Source: Ustulina deusta
Lineage: Eukaryota > Ascomycota > Sordariomycetes > Xylariales > Xylariaceae
Assembly: GCA_023159155.1 (NCBI GenBank)
Contig: JAJNNX010000004.1
Location: 1,054,001-1,118,000, forward strand
Direction of reading: 5' to 3'
DNA: 64,000 bases
Positions 62,050-64,000 of the stretch are shown piece after piece. The translations under genes were made by a program, and so were the position numbers. The notes below the pieces were generated by a model. The model saw nothing but the letters and a program-made list of their open reading frames with translations, was not told where the DNA came from and made no database searches. Every line of letters starts with the position of its first letter. The stretch's first letter is position 1.

Positions 62050-64000
62050 ACTAAATAGCCTTGTACTAACCTTACTTGTTTTTAAAGCTTATTTTAAAAT
62101 TAATTAGAACTTGCCTTTTTTATTTGATTTTAATTTTAAGGTAATCCGCTATGTAGCTTTTGGGCCATGCGGCTATTCTGCCTGTCTATTCCCTTAAAAG
62201 AACCGTTCTTTCCTAATATCGTCCGTTTTTATTATTGCTGCTTGTAGTAACCGCTAGCTAGTGTGTGCTTTAGTATTGCCACCCGTACGCTAATATATAT
62301 TTATTCTCTAATAATTAGTTCTGCTAAATAAAACCTCTAACGTATTTTATTTTCTTGTTTTTTTTTTTTGGTATTATGCAGTTTTACTATTTATAGCCTA
62401 AAATTATGCATTTTTTTTATATAAGCTTATTTAAACTATTATAATTATAGCTTTTAATTAGTTATTTTTATATAAACTACTAGAATAAGTTATATTAACT
62501 AGCCTAATAAACGTTTTATATATGTTGATTTTTTAGTAATATTACTAGGGTTATTACTTTTAATAAAATTAAATATTTTTATTATTTAATATTATAAAAA
62601 ATAAAAGCAATAGTTCTTTTTTTTTTTTTTTTTTAAGAAAGTTAGTCAAGAACATACTAATTTATAGTGCTTTAAGTAAACATATAAGCGTTTTTTTTTA
62701 AAAATCTATTAAAATATAGCCTAAGTTTTTATTATAAAAATAGACGTAATAAAAAGGTTACAGAAGTACAGTAGTAGCTAATAGCCAAAGCCTAGCTTCT
62801 CAACTAAAAACCCTAAAGTATAAGCTAGATTTAAACTAACAACTTTTTAGTACGTACAGCAGGGGACCGCGCGTACACAAAAAGCAGCCAAACGTATGAC
62901 CACTGCGTTACCACACCGCCTTTTTTATTTAATATTATATAAAGAATTAAAACAATTAAGAAAGCCATAAAAATATTACGCGAAAAAAAAACAAAAATTA
63001 AAATTAACCGTGTAATTAACTAGCGTAACAGGCCTGCTTTATATAATATACTCTTACTGCTTTTATATAATAAAGTAATAATATAGCAGAAAAAAAAAAC
63101 TAAAATAAACCGTACAAAATTAAATCGATTAAAAAATCTAATATAATTATTAATTTAATAAACAGCCTAATATAGTTTAAATAAACATAAATCAAGCCTT
63201 ATTATTATATAATTAAAAAAGCTATTTTATATAAATAAAATAAAATAAAAAACAAAATATAGCCTTTTTAATAACTTATTATATATAAAAAACAAGAACG
63301 CTTTTTTAAAGTTATAAAGTTTTTTATAGCTTTTATAAAACAAATTAGCTAATTATTTCTAACCTTTAAAAAAAAATAGAATTATGCTTTAATAGTTAAG
63401 CTATACAAAAATAATATAATTAATATATCTGGAGCCCTATTGAAAAAATCAAACATTATAAAAATTAATAATTTTATTGCACAAGGCGTATTCTAATTTA
63501 TAAAATATAACCTAGCTAAATATAGCAATATTTATATTTTTAAATCCCGGTTTATATAAAAAATTAAAAAAAAAACAATTAAGCTATATAAAAAATCCTA
63601 ACTTGTTATATAAAATTATAATAAAAAGAAAAAAAAATAATACTTATTTAGTTGCTAACTATCCAGCAAATAAACTAAAAACTATTTTTTGCACTAGACC
63701 TTTTTTTAATACGCAATTTTAATACTTTAAACAAACTTTAAAATATTATTTAAACATATATATAATTAAAAAATAAGCTAGCTAAAAAAATCCTTGTATA
63801 ACTACTGTCCAAACAAAAGTTAAAATATTTTAATAAAATAATTTTATAAATTATATAACTATTATATAGACTTGCAAAATTTAGGCTATACTAGTTCAAG
63901 ACCTATTATTAATACTACTACAAAAAACTAGAAATGACTATTTTTATATATAACTTATGCTTTTTATTTACGAAAGTATTATTACATAACTTTAATATTA
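62050..64000 (+). mobile_element. Copia family 2, copy D, right fragment
   Basis: Continues D after copy C: it matches copy C from about 58367 onward and runs off the window edge. It is interrupted by SINE-like copy 2 at 62126-62917. The part after 62930 corresponds to the integrase C-terminus and linker before RT. It is RIP-degraded. Confidence 0.82.
62126..62917 (-). mobile_element. tRNA-derived SINE-like element, copy 2
   Basis: 792 bp with a perfect 13-bp duplication GCCTTTTTTATTT (62113-62125 and 62918-62930). It is similar to copy 1 from end to end; the size difference is mainly a segment of about 57 bp (around 62230-62290) missing from copy 1. The tRNA-like head reads GGTGTGGTAACGCAGTGG on the minus strand; the hairpin loop TCCCCTG and stem strand CTGTACGTAC are retained. 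The 3' end is CTTAAAATTAAAATC. Confidence 0.75.

Noticed and set aside
36132..64000. Very AT-rich blocks taken as mitochondrial DNA
   Set aside because: They are retrotransposons with target duplications and RIP-type mutation, continuous with genes that have spliceosomal introns.
1..64000. CRISPR arrays, bacterial operons, rRNA genes
   Set aside because: No regularly spaced identical repeats with unique spacers, no ribosome-binding-site-led gene strings and no rRNA-like sequence were seen; the gene structure is fungal.

Overview
The window looks like nuclear DNA from a filamentous ascomycete (Pezizomycotina) whose repeats have been hit hard by RIP (repeat-induced point mutation, C:G to T:A, mainly at CpA). 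Long TpA-rich blocks hold recognisable but stop-riddled retrotransposons. Two islands of ordinary base composition carry genes with short spliceosomal introns (42-61 nt, GTNNGN donors, CTAAC-like branch sites) and CT-rich leaders. The assignment rests on reading the sequence only; I cannot name the species.

Layout. 1-3424: half of a minus-strand Ty1/Copia element (family 1). 3425-8850: first gene island, with a RIP-broken pseudogene (3919-4473), an apparently intact seven-exon gene for a DUF3435 tyrosine recombinase of the Starship 'captain' type (5326-7967), and a companion coiled-coil gene broken by one TAG (8126-8844). About 9480-14600: RIP-degraded Tad1-like LINE. 14686-22038: complete family-1 Copia with 244-bp LTRs and a 5-bp target duplication. 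22044-27340: second island with three small intact genes and one pseudogene with two TAG codons. 27341-30216: AT-rich remnants including a 1.37-kb element with about 280-bp inverted repeats. 30217-36131: minus-strand Gypsy element split by a tRNA-derived SINE-like element exactly at the reverse transcriptase YLDD motif. 36132-64000: a nest of a second Copia family. An old copy (D) is interrupted by copies B and C and by a second SINE-like copy; copy A abuts it, and A itself contains a small non-autonomous LTR element (F).

How it fits together. The recombinase is the only plausible mobility gene without visible damage; every retroelement reading frame here is broken. The sequence between and beside the elements includes host-like small genes, mostly predicted coiled-coil proteins and one possible MADS-like protein, some inactivated by C-to-T nonsense changes. 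The most attractive hypothesis is that the recombinase marks the 5' end of a Starship-type giant transposon whose body has been overwritten by RIP-inactivated retrotransposons. Element boundaries for such a Starship could not be identified by eye.
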